A DNA stretch of 24,294 nucleotides, taken from the NCBI GenBank assembly GCA_033763635.1, contig JANRKG010000147.1:1-24294 (forward strand), given 5' to 3'. The notes beneath the pieces were generated by a model that did not search any database, had not been told where the DNA came from, and worked only from the letters and a program-made list of their open reading frames with translations. The stretch is from JANRKG01 sp033763635. Its GTDB lineage: Bacteria > Cyanobacteriota > Cyanobacteriia > GCF-001939115. Shown in pieces: positions 13,881-22,668 of this stretch. Within the stretch, counting starts at the first letter, position 1; each line of letters starts with the position of its first letter. Made by a program: the position numbers and the translations under genes.

Positions 13881-14654
13881 TCACTTCTTGACCAGCAACT
13901 CCTGCCGCACTGGCTGTTTCTGGGTCAAACGATGGCGGATCGATCGCCAAGCAAATTGAGGAAGCGCCAGCATGCGCCGCCACCGCCAGGGTTCTTTATA
14001 CAAACGGTAAACCCATTCCAGGTGAATGTTACGGAGCCAGAGAGGAGCGCGATACTTCACTCCGGCCCAGATATCAAAGCTGCCTCCCACCCCGATCCAA
14101 ATGGCATTAGGGCACAGGGAACGGTGCTCTGCAATCCAGAGTTCCTGACGGGGAACCCCTAATCCAACCAGAATAATCCGGGGCTGTTTCTCCTTCAGCG
14201 TTGTTTGTAATTCAGCCTTTTCTTCTACTGACAGGTAGCCATGCCATGCCCCAGCAACTTGCAAATCAGGATAGGCTTCTTGCCAGCGCTTTGCTGCCTG
14301 GGTCGTCACACCGGGTTGCCCCCCATAGAAAAAAACAGCCCAGGATTTTTCAGTCGTGCCAGCATGTTGAATGAGGGCTTCCGACAACTCAATGCCGGGA
14401 CAGCGATGAAGTTGAATCCCCTGAAGCCAGAAATAAAAAACGATACCGGAGCCGTCTGGAATAATTAAGTCAGCCTGGGAGATAACTTGTGCAAGGGCTG
14501 GATTTTGTTCCGCCTGCATCGTCATTTCCGCATTCAAGGTGACAACGTGGGCACCTATTTTCTGCTGCAACCGTGAAATTAACCAGCCTTTGTAATCCCT
14601 GAGCAAATGAACAGGGACTCCCAACACGAATGATGTTTCGGGGATTTGAGACAT
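13881..14654 (-). CDS. WecG/TagA/CpsF family glycosyltransferase
   Basis: 257 residues, normal for GT26. Family motifs: VVTLNAEM with T39, PDGSGIV with D67 (spaced 28 residues, as the catalytic Thr37 and Asp65 of TagA), CPGIEL, FFYGGQPG, LVGLGVPRQELW, GVGGSFDIWAG, and the C-terminal RAPLWLRNIHLEWVYRLYKEPWRWRR, the basic appendage that carries the active site to the membrane. Members transfer N-acetylmannosamine-type sugars from UDP donors to a polyprenyl-linked GlcNAc in wall or capsule polymer synthesis. In cyanobacteria this is likely an exopolysaccharide or cell-surface glycan step. There is no glycan cluster around it, so the exact sugar is open. The ribosome site is weak. Confidence 0.92.
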   Translation of the reverse strand: MSQIPETSFVLGVPVHLLRDYKGWLISRLQQKIGAHVVTLNAEMTMQAEQNPALAQVISQADLIIPDGSGIVFYFWLQGIQLHRCPGIELSEALIQHAGTTEKSWAVFFYGGQPGVTTQAAKRWQEAYPDLQVAGAWHGYLSVEEKAELQTTLKEKQPRIILVGLGVPRQELWIAEHRSLCPNAIWIGVGGSFDIWAGVKYRAPLWLRNIHLEWVYRLYKEPWRWRRMLALPQFAWRSIRHRLTQKQPVRQELLVKK

Positions 14655-15155
14655 AACCCACTCTTATGAATGCCTTCAAACGCTTGACAGGGGAAAGTAC
14701 CTGAACCTTAGAAGATTCATAACTTCATACACATGCTTTATTCAAACATTGCGACAGAAGAATTAGAATACGACAGCCTGCTCCACACAAACATTATCAA
14801 AAAATAACGAAATATTGCGGTTCTACCGCTTACCCTGCTCTAAAAAAAGTGACGATCGCCCCACTCCTCTTGATTTCCAGAAAAGACCAGGATTTTTTGC
14901 CAAGCGAACCTGTCACGGGAAAAACAAGCTTGGGGATGACCAACCTGATTTCGCAATTTTCCCCAGCGATCCCCTCTTAAACAAGGGATAATAGGAAAAT
15001 TTCGATCGCTGATAGTTTTTCCTAAAATTTTTTATTTTATTCTTCCGGAACCTAATTTTCTTGTTCTCTCCGCGCTAACAGGATTTAGGCGACCCTTGTT
15101 TTCGCCCTCTTAATATCCTATTCCCTCCTGCTTTTCTGCTTTTATTGGATTGGTC
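14655..15155. other. About 500-bp AT-rich divergent intergenic region
   Basis: Between the glycosyltransferase (minus) and the GH15-like gene (plus). It contains an inverted repeat TAGGAAAA (14992-14999) / TTTTCCTA (15017-15024) followed by a T-rich tract, a GATAAT hexamer at 14987-14992, and a bulged stem GGCGA/TCGCC (15088-15092/15101-15105) in the probable leader. No tRNA, small-RNA family or credible coding frame was found. Confidence 0.5.
14992..15024 (+). promoter_or_regulatory. Inverted repeat TAGGAAAA/TTTTCCTA before the GH15-like gene
   Basis: 8-bp perfect arms separated by 17 bp, ending about 130 bp before the start codon and followed by a T-rich stretch. It may be an operator or a weak AT-rich terminator; GATAAT at 14987-14992 adjoins the left arm. 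Confidence 0.3.
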
Positions 15156-18100
15156 ATGCAAAAACTATCTGACTTGCCAGGGCGACTTGAAGATTACTAC
15201 GGTCAGATCAAAACGATCATTCTTGCCCGCCAGAATCCGATTAGTGGCTTGTTGCCCGCCAGTACCGCCGTCAATGCCCACGGTGACTATACCGATGCCT
15301 GGGTGCGGGACAATGTGTACAGTATTCTGGCCGTTTGGGGGCTGGCCCTCGCCTATCGCAAACTGGATGATAACCAAGGCCGCCGCTATGAACTAGAACA
15401 GAGCGTGGTTAAGCTCATGCGGGGGCTATTGTTTGCCATGATGCGGCAAGCCTCCAAAGTGGAGCGCTTCAAGCACACCCAATCTCCTCTAGATGCCCTG
15501 CACGCCAAGTACGATACCTCCACGGGGGATACGGTCGTGGGGGATGGGGAATGGGGCCACTTACAACTGGATGCTACGTCTCTGTTTTTGCTGATGCTGG
15601 CTCAGATGACCGCTTCCGGATTGAGCATTATTTTCACGATCGACGAGGTGAATTTTGTCCAGAACCTTGTCTACTACATCGGACGCGCCTACCGCACTCC
15701 CGACTACGGCATTTGGGAGCGGGGCAATAAAATCAATCATGGGAATCCTGAACTGAATGCCAGTTCGATCGGCATGGCAAAAGCCGCACTTCAGGCCATG
15801 AATGGCTTGAATCTGTTTGGCATTGATGGGGGGCAAGCATCGGTGATCCATGTGTTGCCGGACGAGATCGCCCGATCGCGCATGCTGCTGGAATCCTTAC
15901 TCCCCAGAGAATCTAACTCGAAGGAGGTGGATGCGGCCCTCCTGAGTGTGATTGGGTATCCCGCCTTTGCAGTGGAAGATCCCGATCTGGTCGATCGCAC
16001 CCGGAAGAAAATCATTCGCAGTCTCCAGGGGCGTTACGGGTGTAAGCGATTTCTGAGAGACGGGCACCAGACTGTCATCGAAGACACCTCCCGCCTACAT
16101 TACGAACCCTGGGAACTACAACAGTTCGAACATATCGAATGTGAATGGCCCCTGTTCTTCACGTACCTGCTCCTCGATGGCTTGTTCCGGGGAGATGCAG
16201 AGCAAGTGACAGAGTACCAGGAGCGTTTGGAATCATTGCTGGTCAATCAGGACGGTCAGTTGCTCTTGCCCGAACTGTACTACGTGCCCAAAGAAGCGAT
16301 TCCAGCGGAAAAGCAAAAACCCTACAGCCAGTCCCGTTTACCAAACGAGAACATCCCCCTGGTTTGGGCACAGAGTCTCTATTTCCTGGGGCAACTTCTG
16401 CGGGAGGGGCTAGTGGCGATCGGAGACATCGATCCCCTGGGATGCCATCGGGCGATCGGTCCCCATCGCTCCTCGGTGGTTCAGATTGCCCTGCTGGCAG
16501 AGAATGAAGCGCTTCAGGCCAAGTTAGAAACTTTTGGCATTACCACCCAAACCCCCCATCAAGTCGAGCCACTTCAGGTCCGGCACGCGAGGGACTTGGC
16601 GGGAGTGTATACCCAGATTGGGCGCAATGATAAGTTAGGGCTGGGAGGCCGCCCCACACGGCGCTTGCGGAGCCTCACCACTTCCCGACTGTTCTGTATT
16701 CGGGGAGAGACGATCGCCTTTCTCCCCTCCTTTCTGGATCTACAACAGTTCTACCTGACCCTCGACTATCATTTCCTGGTAGCGAAGATCAAGAGCGAAC
16801 TCGCTTACATCCACCGTCACTGGTATCAGGTCGGGCGGCCCACCATGCCCCTGCTGATCACAGAAGCCATGTTGGAAACGGGCAGCGATGCTTTGCTGGA
16901 TCTGATGCAGGAACTTCGGGAAGGGCACTGTGGCAACATTCCGGTGCGGGTGGGTCGGTTGAACCAACTCATGCTGACTGCCAAAGTCGAACGAATTGAC
17001 TTCCTCCATGATTTTGAATTCTCGGAATCTCCCGTTCAGGATGCGGCACTCTATTGCCGTTACCTGGCCCTTGACCCCAGCCAGAATTGGCCGCTGGGGC
17101 ATACCCAGGAGTTTTTGCTGGAGTGTGAAACGAATATCGGGCTGTTGCTCAATAGTTTAAAGACCTCTGCCAACCTGTACGAACAAATTGAACTGCTACA
17201 AAATCTTGTCCGGCTCCGGGGTTTGGAATTTGATACCCGTTTGATTGGACCCCATCAACCGATCACGGTCGCGGAACTGCTCCAGGAGGTTTATACCCAG
17301 GCGGGGCAGGCTCAGGTATGGGCAGTGGTGCGGCGAGCCGCAGGATTGCTGAATAAGGTGGATATTGCCCTGTCCGATGCGGTGACGGATATTCTGGTGC
17401 GGCAAAAGCAAATCACAGTGGGGAAAGCCTACAGTGAAGCCTCCCTGATCGATCGCCCAATGGCTCCCCAGGAAATTATCGACAAGATTGTGGAATTCTG
17501 CCGGGAAGACATCCGCGATCGGGTTCTGACCCAGGAAATCCTGCTGTACATCGGTCTGTTGATTAAGGCAGAACCTCAGTTATTCCAGGGCTTGTTAACG
17601 ATTCGGGTGGGCTACCTGATTTTGCTGCTCACCGGAGAACTCACCTCAGAACTGCATGTCACCCAGGATGAAGCCTACGAACAGTTGATGCAACTCAGCC
17701 CCTTTGAGGTGAAGTCACGGCTGCGTCGTGTTTTGGAAGCCTATGCTGGGTTGAATCAGCGCGTTTTCCAACAAGAATCCCTGCATTTGCGGCAACAGGA
17801 GGCGATCGAGTGGGTGGTTCAGGAAGAAGCCCCCGAACCGGAGGCGATCGGCAGTTGGCTGCGTAAGCGGCAACGGGATGGTTCCCTGAATCGCGTCCCC
17901 CGTGACTTCTATCCCTGCGTTTGGCGATTGCTGAAACACTGTAAGGGGTTGGTGATTGGGGATAAACTGGAGCGGCGCAATCGGCTTGATAGTCAATCCA
18001 TTTTGGCGGAGATGACTCCGGGAGAGAAAAACTTCGCCCTGCAAGTAGAGCACCTGCTAAACAAGATCCAGGCTCCGGAGTATCGGCATGTCAACGTAGA

Positions 18101-18386
18101 GACCTTGATAGCCCTGTCTACTCTGGTGGAACGCAACCCGGACCTCCAGATTGAAGATTATCTGGTGCTGGATGTGGTGATCGGTCACGCGGTTCGGTTG
18201 GCCTGGTTAGATCGCTTTGCCAGCCAAAGCGGTCACGCTTCGAGTCCCGCTCAAGCCTCCCAATATGACCAGTACAAGGCGGCGGCATGGCGATCGTTCT
18301 ACGACAGTTCCTCGACGATCTGTGCCACTTATATTGTGAAAGCGCTGCAATTCCTGATCGAATTGGGCCAGACCAGCCCTGTTTGA
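15156..18386 (+). CDS. GH15-family / phosphorylase kinase alpha-like protein
   Basis: 1076 residues from ATG 15156 (an in-frame TTG at 15150 is less likely). The N-terminal (alpha/alpha)6 region resembles GH15 glucoamylases and the alpha/beta regulatory subunits of eukaryotic phosphorylase kinase: NPISGLLPAST..NAHGDYTDAWVRDNVYSI, HLQLDATSLFLL, YGIWERG with E188 at the general-acid position, HGNPELNASSIGMAKAAL and HYEPWELQQFEHIECEWPLFF. The C-terminal half (about 700-1076) has no catalytic motif I recognise and is largely helical, as in the C/D region of PhK alpha. There is no signal peptide, so it is cytosolic. A role in glycogen metabolism is plausible by family, but whether it hydrolyses glucan or acts as a regulator is open. 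No kinase gene is adjacent. It ends 1 bp from the convergent ABC gene. Confidence 0.88.
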   Translation: MQKLSDLPGRLEDYYGQIKTIILARQNPISGLLPASTAVNAHGDYTDAWVRDNVYSILAVWGLALAYRKLDDNQGRRYELEQSVVKLMRGLLFAMMRQASKVERFKHTQSPLDALHAKYDTSTGDTVVGDGEWGHLQLDATSLFLLMLAQMTASGLSIIFTIDEVNFVQNLVYYIGRAYRTPDYGIWERGNKINHGNPELNASSIGMAKAALQAMNGLNLFGIDGGQASVIHVLPDEIARSRMLLESLLPRESNSKEVDAALLSVIGYPAFAVEDPDLVDRTRKKIIRSLQGRYGCKRFLRDGHQTVIEDTSRLHYEPWELQQFEHIECEWPLFFTYLLLDGLFRGDAEQVTEYQERLESLLVNQDGQLLLPELYYVPKEAIPAEKQKPYSQSRLPNENIPLVWAQSLYFLGQLLREGLVAIGDIDPLGCHRAIGPHRSSVVQIALLAENEALQAKLETFGITTQTPHQVEPLQVRHARDLAGVYTQIGRNDKLGLGGRPTRRLRSLTTSRLFCIRGETIAFLPSFLDLQQFYLTLDYHFLVAKIKSELAYIHRHWYQVGRPTMPLLITEAMLETGSDALLDLMQELREGHCGNIPVRVGRLNQLMLTAKVERIDFLHDFEFSESPVQDAALYCRYLALDPSQNWPLGHTQEFLLECETNIGLLLNSLKTSANLYEQIELLQNLVRLRGLEFDTRLIGPHQPITVAELLQEVYTQAGQAQVWAVVRRAAGLLNKVDIALSDAVTDILVRQKQITVGKAYSEASLIDRPMAPQEIIDKIVEFCREDIRDRVLTQEILLYIGLLIKAEPQLFQGLLTIRVGYLILLLTGELTSELHVTQDEAYEQLMQLSPFEVKSRLRRVLEAYAGLNQRVFQQESLHLRQQEAIEWVVQEEAPEPEAIGSWLRKRQRDGSLNRVPRDFYPCVWRLLKHCKGLVIGDKLERRNRLDSQSILAEMTPGEKNFALQVEHLLNKIQAPEYRHVNVETLIALSTLVERNPDLQIEDYLVLDVVIGHAVRLAWLDRFASQSGHASSPAQASQYDQYKAAAWRSFYDSSSTICATYIVKALQFLIELGQTSPV

Positions 18387-18387
18387 G

Positions 18388-19062
18388 TTAGCCCACCACC
18401 GATTCCGTTTGAGAGGTGCGTCCTAAAGTCGCGGGGTCCGCAACTTCCAGATGGCCCTGGTGCAAGGTCCAGCAGCGATCGGCGATCGCTAACAAATCAC
18501 CTGCATCGTGGGTAACAATCAGCAAACTCCACTGGCGTTTCAGCCCTGCCAGCAAATTCACAAGCTGTTGCCGCATCGACCAATCAAGGCCCGCAGTTGG
18601 CTCATCCAATAACAGGAGATAGGGTTGGCGAATCAGTTGAACCGCCAGCGCCAGCCGTCGCTGTTGCCCACCGCTGAGGGCATGGGGGGACGTGTGAAGA
18701 GGGAGGTGATCCAATCCAACGGAACTCAAAGCTTCCCGGACCTGCCCGGACCCTAACTCTGGGTGTCCGAGCCGCAATTCTTCTAAAATGGTGCCGCCAC
18801 AAAAGTGGCGTTCGGGAAACTGAAAGACCAGCCCCCCCAATTGCCGCAGGTGAATCGGCAGGAGATCCTGTTCCCGCCAGAGAATGTCACCGTTCGTTTT
18901 CTCCGCTAGCCCTGACAGAATCTCCAATAACGTCGTCTTGCCTGATCCGCTCGGACCAATCACCAACCCTAACTGCTCAGGACCCAGTTCTAACGTGACA
19001 TCTTTCAAGATCGGGAAGGGAGTTGCGGGGGGATGGTAGGTCAGGTTTCTGAGATAGAGCAT
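18388..19062 (-). CDS. ABC transporter ATP-binding protein (EcfA/CbiO-like)
   Basis: 224 residues, a single ABC domain with no membrane part. Walker A GPSGSGKTT (36-44), Q-loop Q81 in FQFPERHF, signature LSGGQ (129-133), Walker B LLLLDEP (D153, E154), D-loop GLD and switch H185 are complete, so it should hydrolyse ATP. The VFQFPERHFCGGTILEEL stretch resembles Ecf-type ATPases and the plastid ABCI11 (NAP14) group, so a metal or vitamin uptake role is possible but unproven. No permease gene lies in the window, which is common for this group. Convergent with the GH15-like gene; upstream lies a 372-bp gap. Confidence 0.9.
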   Translation of the reverse strand: MLYLRNLTYHPPATPFPILKDVTLELGPEQLGLVIGPSGSGKTTLLEILSGLAEKTNGDILWREQDLLPIHLRQLGGLVFQFPERHFCGGTILEELRLGHPELGSGQVREALSSVGLDHLPLHTSPHALSGGQQRRLALAVQLIRQPYLLLLDEPTAGLDWSMRQQLVNLLAGLKRQWSLLIVTHDAGDLLAIADRCWTLHQGHLEVADPATLGRTSQTESVVG

Positions 19063-19434
19063 TAAAAACGTACCGGAGAAACGAGGTGAATGTGGAAGGG
19101 ATCAATCATGACCTCAATCATGACCTCAATCATGACTGAGAACCGACTCAAAAGAATGACTGGAACTCCAGAGAAGGAGTTGCGTCAAATCACTCGACTC
19201 ATGAAGATGGGAAATGAGCCGCAGGGAAGATTCCCTTCCTATCTTGGTTCCCATCTTGTTACCCAACTTCAGGATTCTAAAGTTAGTCTTGCTGGAGTTT
19301 TCTATTTTGAAACCGCAGTCTATATTTTATGTTGCCCCACTGTGTCATGGTTTGCCACAGAGTTATGATTCACGAACTGTATTCTTCAAGAAACTGACGA
19401 TCGAACCTTGCGAGTTGATGGAACCCGATTTGCT
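19063..19434. other. 372-bp divergent intergenic region
   Basis: Between the ABC gene (minus) and the TPR gene (plus). It holds a 12-bp tandem repeat at 19105-19136 and a small inverted repeat AACTCC/GGAGTT (19164-19169/19176-19181). A 92-codon open frame at 19090-19368 starts inside the tandem repeat and looks spurious. No confident promoter was found. Confidence 0.5.
19105..19136. repeat. 12-bp tandem repeat ATCATGACCTCA, 2.7 copies
   Basis: Two exact copies (19105-19116, 19117-19128) and a third that matches for its first 8 bases. Located 42 bp upstream of the ABC gene start, in its likely 5' leader or promoter. Confidence 0.85.
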
Positions 19435-20409
19435 ATGAGAGTCCGCCCCCAATCTTTACTCAATGTCCTCCTTCGCCCTGCCTACACCCATGTTCCTGCG
19501 ATGGGAAAGACCGTTGCCCTGGGTTTGGGCTTGCTGATCACCCTGGGAGCAGCCCCATCCCTGGCAAAGGACCCCTTCCGTACCACCCAACCCCGCCCGA
19601 TCGGCGATAAAACTGAGGCCGCATTTCGGGCCATTTTTGAGCGGGGCAATTACGAAGAAGCCAATACCTATCTGCGACAGGCAGAGGCCAAAGAACCCCT
19701 CGCCCATGCCATGCGTGCTTCCCTCGCCTACACCTCCCAAGATTGGGAAACCTTCCGGGCCAACGCCATTCGGACCCGTGAGACAGCAGAAGAATTGGTC
19801 AAAACGGACCCCTTGCGAGGTAATATTTACCTGGCAACCGGACATTTTCTGGAAGGAGCCTATACCCTGGTGCAAGAGGGGACTGTCAAGGGTGCCCCCA
19901 AAGCCCTCAACAAGCTTCAGCAGGTCTTTACCTACCTGGCAGCAGCCGAGAAAATTTCCCCTCAAGATCCAGAACTGAACATTATCAAAGGGTTTATGGA
20001 TTTGATGGTGGCGGTTAACCTCCCCTTTAGCGATGCGAACGAGGCGATCGAACGGCTGGACAAATACGCAGGGCCACGATACCTGGCGTACCGAGGGATT
20101 GCGATGGGCTATCGGGATCTCAAACAGGGGAGCAAAGCGCTTGAGTTTGTGGATAAGGCAATTCAAAGCACTCCAGGCAATCCAGAGGTTTTGTATTTGA
20201 AAGCTCAAATCCTGGTCAAGGATGGCAAGCTAGCGGAAAGCCTCCCCTTTTTCAAACAGGCGATGGAGAAAAAAGCTCAATTACCGACTCGATTAGCGGC
20301 CCAATTGGGGTACGAATCTTGCATGGCTCAGGGGGAATCGGTAGGACTCACGCGCAACCAACGCCATCCTTATTGTTTAGAAAGATATCTGGCAGCCCCG
20401 AATCGGTAG
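19435..20409 (+). CDS. Exported TPR protein, Sll0314/Alr1548-like
   Basis: 324 residues from ATG 19435 (an in-frame TTG at 19408 extends it by 9 residues; ATG 19501 would trim it to a compact signal peptide). A hydrophobic export signal GKTVALGLGLLITLGAAPSLA is followed by KDPFRTT. Several TPR-like helix pairs are visible, e.g. AAFRAIFERGNYEEANTYLRQAEAKEP and KALEFVDKAIQSTPGNPEVLYLKAQILVKDGKLAESLPFFKQAME, with a central helical region between. The overall plan matches the conserved cyanobacterial Sll0314/Alr1548 TPR family, whose function is unknown. It is predicted to lie in the periplasm or lumen. An intrinsic terminator follows it and separates it from the CHAT gene. Confidence 0.8.
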   Translation: MRVRPQSLLNVLLRPAYTHVPAMGKTVALGLGLLITLGAAPSLAKDPFRTTQPRPIGDKTEAAFRAIFERGNYEEANTYLRQAEAKEPLAHAMRASLAYTSQDWETFRANAIRTRETAEELVKTDPLRGNIYLATGHFLEGAYTLVQEGTVKGAPKALNKLQQVFTYLAAAEKISPQDPELNIIKGFMDLMVAVNLPFSDANEAIERLDKYAGPRYLAYRGIAMGYRDLKQGSKALEFVDKAIQSTPGNPEVLYLKAQILVKDGKLAESLPFFKQAMEKKAQLPTRLAAQLGYESCMAQGESVGLTRNQRHPYCLERYLAAPNR

Positions 20410-20436
20410 GATTTTGATTTCTTGGGATTGTATTAG

Positions 20437-20470
20437 GAGACGTTCGGGTAGAACGTCTCTGTTTGTTTTT
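20437..20470 (+). terminator. Strong intrinsic terminator directly before the CHAT gene
   Basis: 9-bp perfect stem GAGACGTTC (20437-20445) / GAACGTCTC (20451-20459), 5-nt loop GGGTA, then TGTTTGTTTTT. It ends at 20470; the CHAT ribosome site AAGGG begins at 20471. It terminates the TPR transcript and may attenuate the CHAT gene. Confidence 0.88.
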
Positions 20471-20481
20471 AAGGGTATTCA

Positions 20482-22569
20482 ATGAAATTCCTGAAATCCA
20501 GTCTTCTGGCGCTGCTGGTGACGCTGACCTCCGGTGCCGTGCCCTTTTCCGGTGCCGCGATCGAAGCTCTGCGCCCCCTCCGAGTTTCCCAATCTCTCTC
20601 CCAGGCCGATCGCGCCGATGCCACCCCCAACGATCTAGTCGTTCGGCTGACAGCGCTTAACTTCAAGGGACTCCGGGAACTTTACCGCAAAGAGTACCAG
20701 ACTGCTCTTCAGACCTATCAGCAAGTTTTTAAGGAAGCAAAGGCACGGGAGGCAATTCTTCGCGAAGGAGAAAGCCTGGAGGCGGGGGAGCCATCAGAGA
20801 TTATGGAGGCAGCCCAAACGGGGATGGCAAATGCTTACCTGTTCATGGGGCAATATCCACAAGCGATCGCAATCCTCCAAGACCTCGCTCCCACCTTAAA
20901 AATTGGGTTTGGTGGCAATGTTTGGAGCCGACTCGCTTATGCCCAACTCGCAACCGGAAACCCAGCGGGAGCCGAAAAATCCCTGAGACGAGCGATCGAG
21001 CATTGGGAGTATGTTCGTTCCCTCAGTGGCAGTGATGCAGATAATGTCACTCTATTTGAACAGCAAGCCTATACCTATCGCCTGCTGCAAAAGGCACTGG
21101 TGGCCCAGAAAAAATATGAGACGGCTCTAGAGGTAGCAGAAGCCAGCCGATCGCGGGCACTGGTCGAACTTTTGGCCCAACGCACAATCAATCCCAAATT
21201 TCGGGTTGTAAAACCGCCCACTTTGAAGGAGATTCAGCAAGTTGCCCAGAATCATCAAACAACGCTGGTTTTGTATTCGATCGTCGGGGATGAGAAGCGC
21301 ATCTTAGGCAATGAACCGGATACTGAAACCGATTTGTTCATCTGGGTGGTGTCTCCTTCAGGAACGGTGGAGTTTCATCAGGTTGCCCTCAAGACTTTGG
21401 GACAAAGCCTTGAAAATTTAAACCGAACTTCCCTGCTGGCGGGGTTAGTGCGTGACAGTCGGAGTTCGATCGGAGTCGCTACACGGGGCATCGCCTTTCG
21501 GGAAGATGAAACTCAGATTTCGCGCTTTGTCGGAACCGCAGCCGTTCGCAATCCCCAACTTCAAGAGCTACACCGTCTGTTGATCCAACCGATCGCTTCC
21601 CTATTACCCAAAAGTCCCGAAGCACGTGTCACCTTTATTCCCCAGGGACCACTCTTTTTAGTTCCCTTTCCGGCTTTGCAAGACTCTGCCAACCAATACC
21701 TGATCCAAAAGCATACGGTACTAACCGCTCCCTCGATTCAAGTGCTGGAACTGGCCCGTAAGCAAAAAGCCAGCTTGCCAAGGGATCGTAAAGCAGGGGA
21801 TGTTTTGTTGGTGGGAAATCCTAAAATGCCCCTCTACTCCCCCAATGACAAGACTCCCCCCCAACCGCTCCTGAGTTTGCCAGGAGCCGAAAAAGAAGCC
21901 AGGACGATCGCCCCCCTCCTGAAGACCGAGCCGTTAATTGGAGAGGTTGCCACGATTACAGAGGTCAGAAAGCGATTGCCCAAGAGCCGCATCATTCACC
22001 TGGCAACCCACGGCATCTTTGACCTGGACCCCAACTTAAATGAATTTGGAGTCGTTGTCGGTGAAAATATCCCTAAGCCAGAAGAAATGGGATTTTTCAC
22101 GACTCCTGGGGGAGTGGTAATAGGGGCGGGAGTGACGATTAATGGGATGCCTGCCAACGTCGTTTTAGCCCGTCAAAAAGTCACTCGCATTGAGATGCCG
22201 GGACTCCTCGCCCTCGCTCCTACGGCCCAGGATTCGGGCTTTTTGAGTGCAAAGGAAATTTTGACCACACGATTACAAGCCGAACTCGCTGTTTTAAGCG
22301 CCTGTGATACGGGTCGGGGGCGAATTACGGGGGATGGAGTCGTCGGCCTGGTACGGGCGCTCATTGGGGCAGGAGTTCCTACCGTGATCGTTTCTTTGTG
22401 GGCAGTGCCGGATGCCCCCACCGCTGCGTTGATGAGTGAGTTTTATCGTCAGCTTGCAGCGAAAAAGGATAAGGCTCAAGCGCTTCGACAGGCGATGTTG
22501 GCAACCTTGCAGCAATATCCCGATCCCCGTGATTGGGGAGCCTTCACCCTGATCGGAGAGCCAGAATGA
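20482..22569 (+). CDS. Exported TPR-CHAT protease-like protein
   Basis: 695 residues with AAGGG (20471-20475) 6 nt before the ATG. Residues 1-26 are a signal peptide (KFLKSSLLALLVTLTSGAVPFSGA). A TPR-like helical region (about 50-235) contains YQTALQTYQQVFKEA, MGQYPQAIAILQDL and YETALEVAEASRSRALVELLAQRT, the usual link to CHAT. The CHAT (caspase-HetF-associated) domain spans about 380-690 with the catalytic dyad visible: H510 in IIHLATHGIFD and C608 in AVLSACDTGRG. About 98 residues separate them, with an inserted segment (TPGGVVIGAGVTINGMPANVVLARQKVTR) also known to me from other cyanobacterial CHAT proteins. It should be a Cys peptidase of clan CD; the substrate is unknown. Export plus proximity to an exported TPR protein suggests an envelope role. 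Confidence 0.9.
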   Translation: MKFLKSSLLALLVTLTSGAVPFSGAAIEALRPLRVSQSLSQADRADATPNDLVVRLTALNFKGLRELYRKEYQTALQTYQQVFKEAKAREAILREGESLEAGEPSEIMEAAQTGMANAYLFMGQYPQAIAILQDLAPTLKIGFGGNVWSRLAYAQLATGNPAGAEKSLRRAIEHWEYVRSLSGSDADNVTLFEQQAYTYRLLQKALVAQKKYETALEVAEASRSRALVELLAQRTINPKFRVVKPPTLKEIQQVAQNHQTTLVLYSIVGDEKRILGNEPDTETDLFIWVVSPSGTVEFHQVALKTLGQSLENLNRTSLLAGLVRDSRSSIGVATRGIAFREDETQISRFVGTAAVRNPQLQELHRLLIQPIASLLPKSPEARVTFIPQGPLFLVPFPALQDSANQYLIQKHTVLTAPSIQVLELARKQKASLPRDRKAGDVLLVGNPKMPLYSPNDKTPPQPLLSLPGAEKEARTIAPLLKTEPLIGEVATITEVRKRLPKSRIIHLATHGIFDLDPNLNEFGVVVGENIPKPEEMGFFTTPGGVVIGAGVTINGMPANVVLARQKVTRIEMPGLLALAPTAQDSGFLSAKEILTTRLQAELAVLSACDTGRGRITGDGVVGLVRALIGAGVPTVIVSLWAVPDAPTAALMSEFYRQLAAKKDKAQALRQAMLATLQQYPDPRDWGAFTLIGEPE

Positions 22570-22628
22570 TCATCCGGAATAGGCCACTCTAACCATGCTG
22601 ATTCTGGTAAAGACCCTGAAATAGCCTG

Positions 22629-22634
22629 TACAAT
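22629..22634 (+). promoter_or_regulatory. Candidate -10 box TACAAT for the acetyltransferase gene
   Basis: TACAAT 35 bp before the ATG in the 99-bp gap after the CHAT gene; no good -35 is seen 17 bp upstream. Confidence 0.3.
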
Positions 22635-22668
22635 TTTGCGTCTGTAAGGCATTGATTGAGGAGGTCTG

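Noticed and set aside
19090..19368. 92-codon open frame upstream of the TPR gene
   Set aside because: It starts inside a tandem repeat, has no convincing ribosome site, no recognisable domain and an odd composition; most likely a chance frame.
19456..20208. 250-codon open frame on the reverse strand
   Set aside because: It lies wholly opposite the well-supported TPR gene and its translation has no domain; codon periodicity shadow.
20482..22569. TPR-CHAT protein of a type III-E CRISPR (Craspase) system
   Set aside because: No CRISPR array and no Cas7-11-like gene in the window, and this CHAT protein has a signal peptide.
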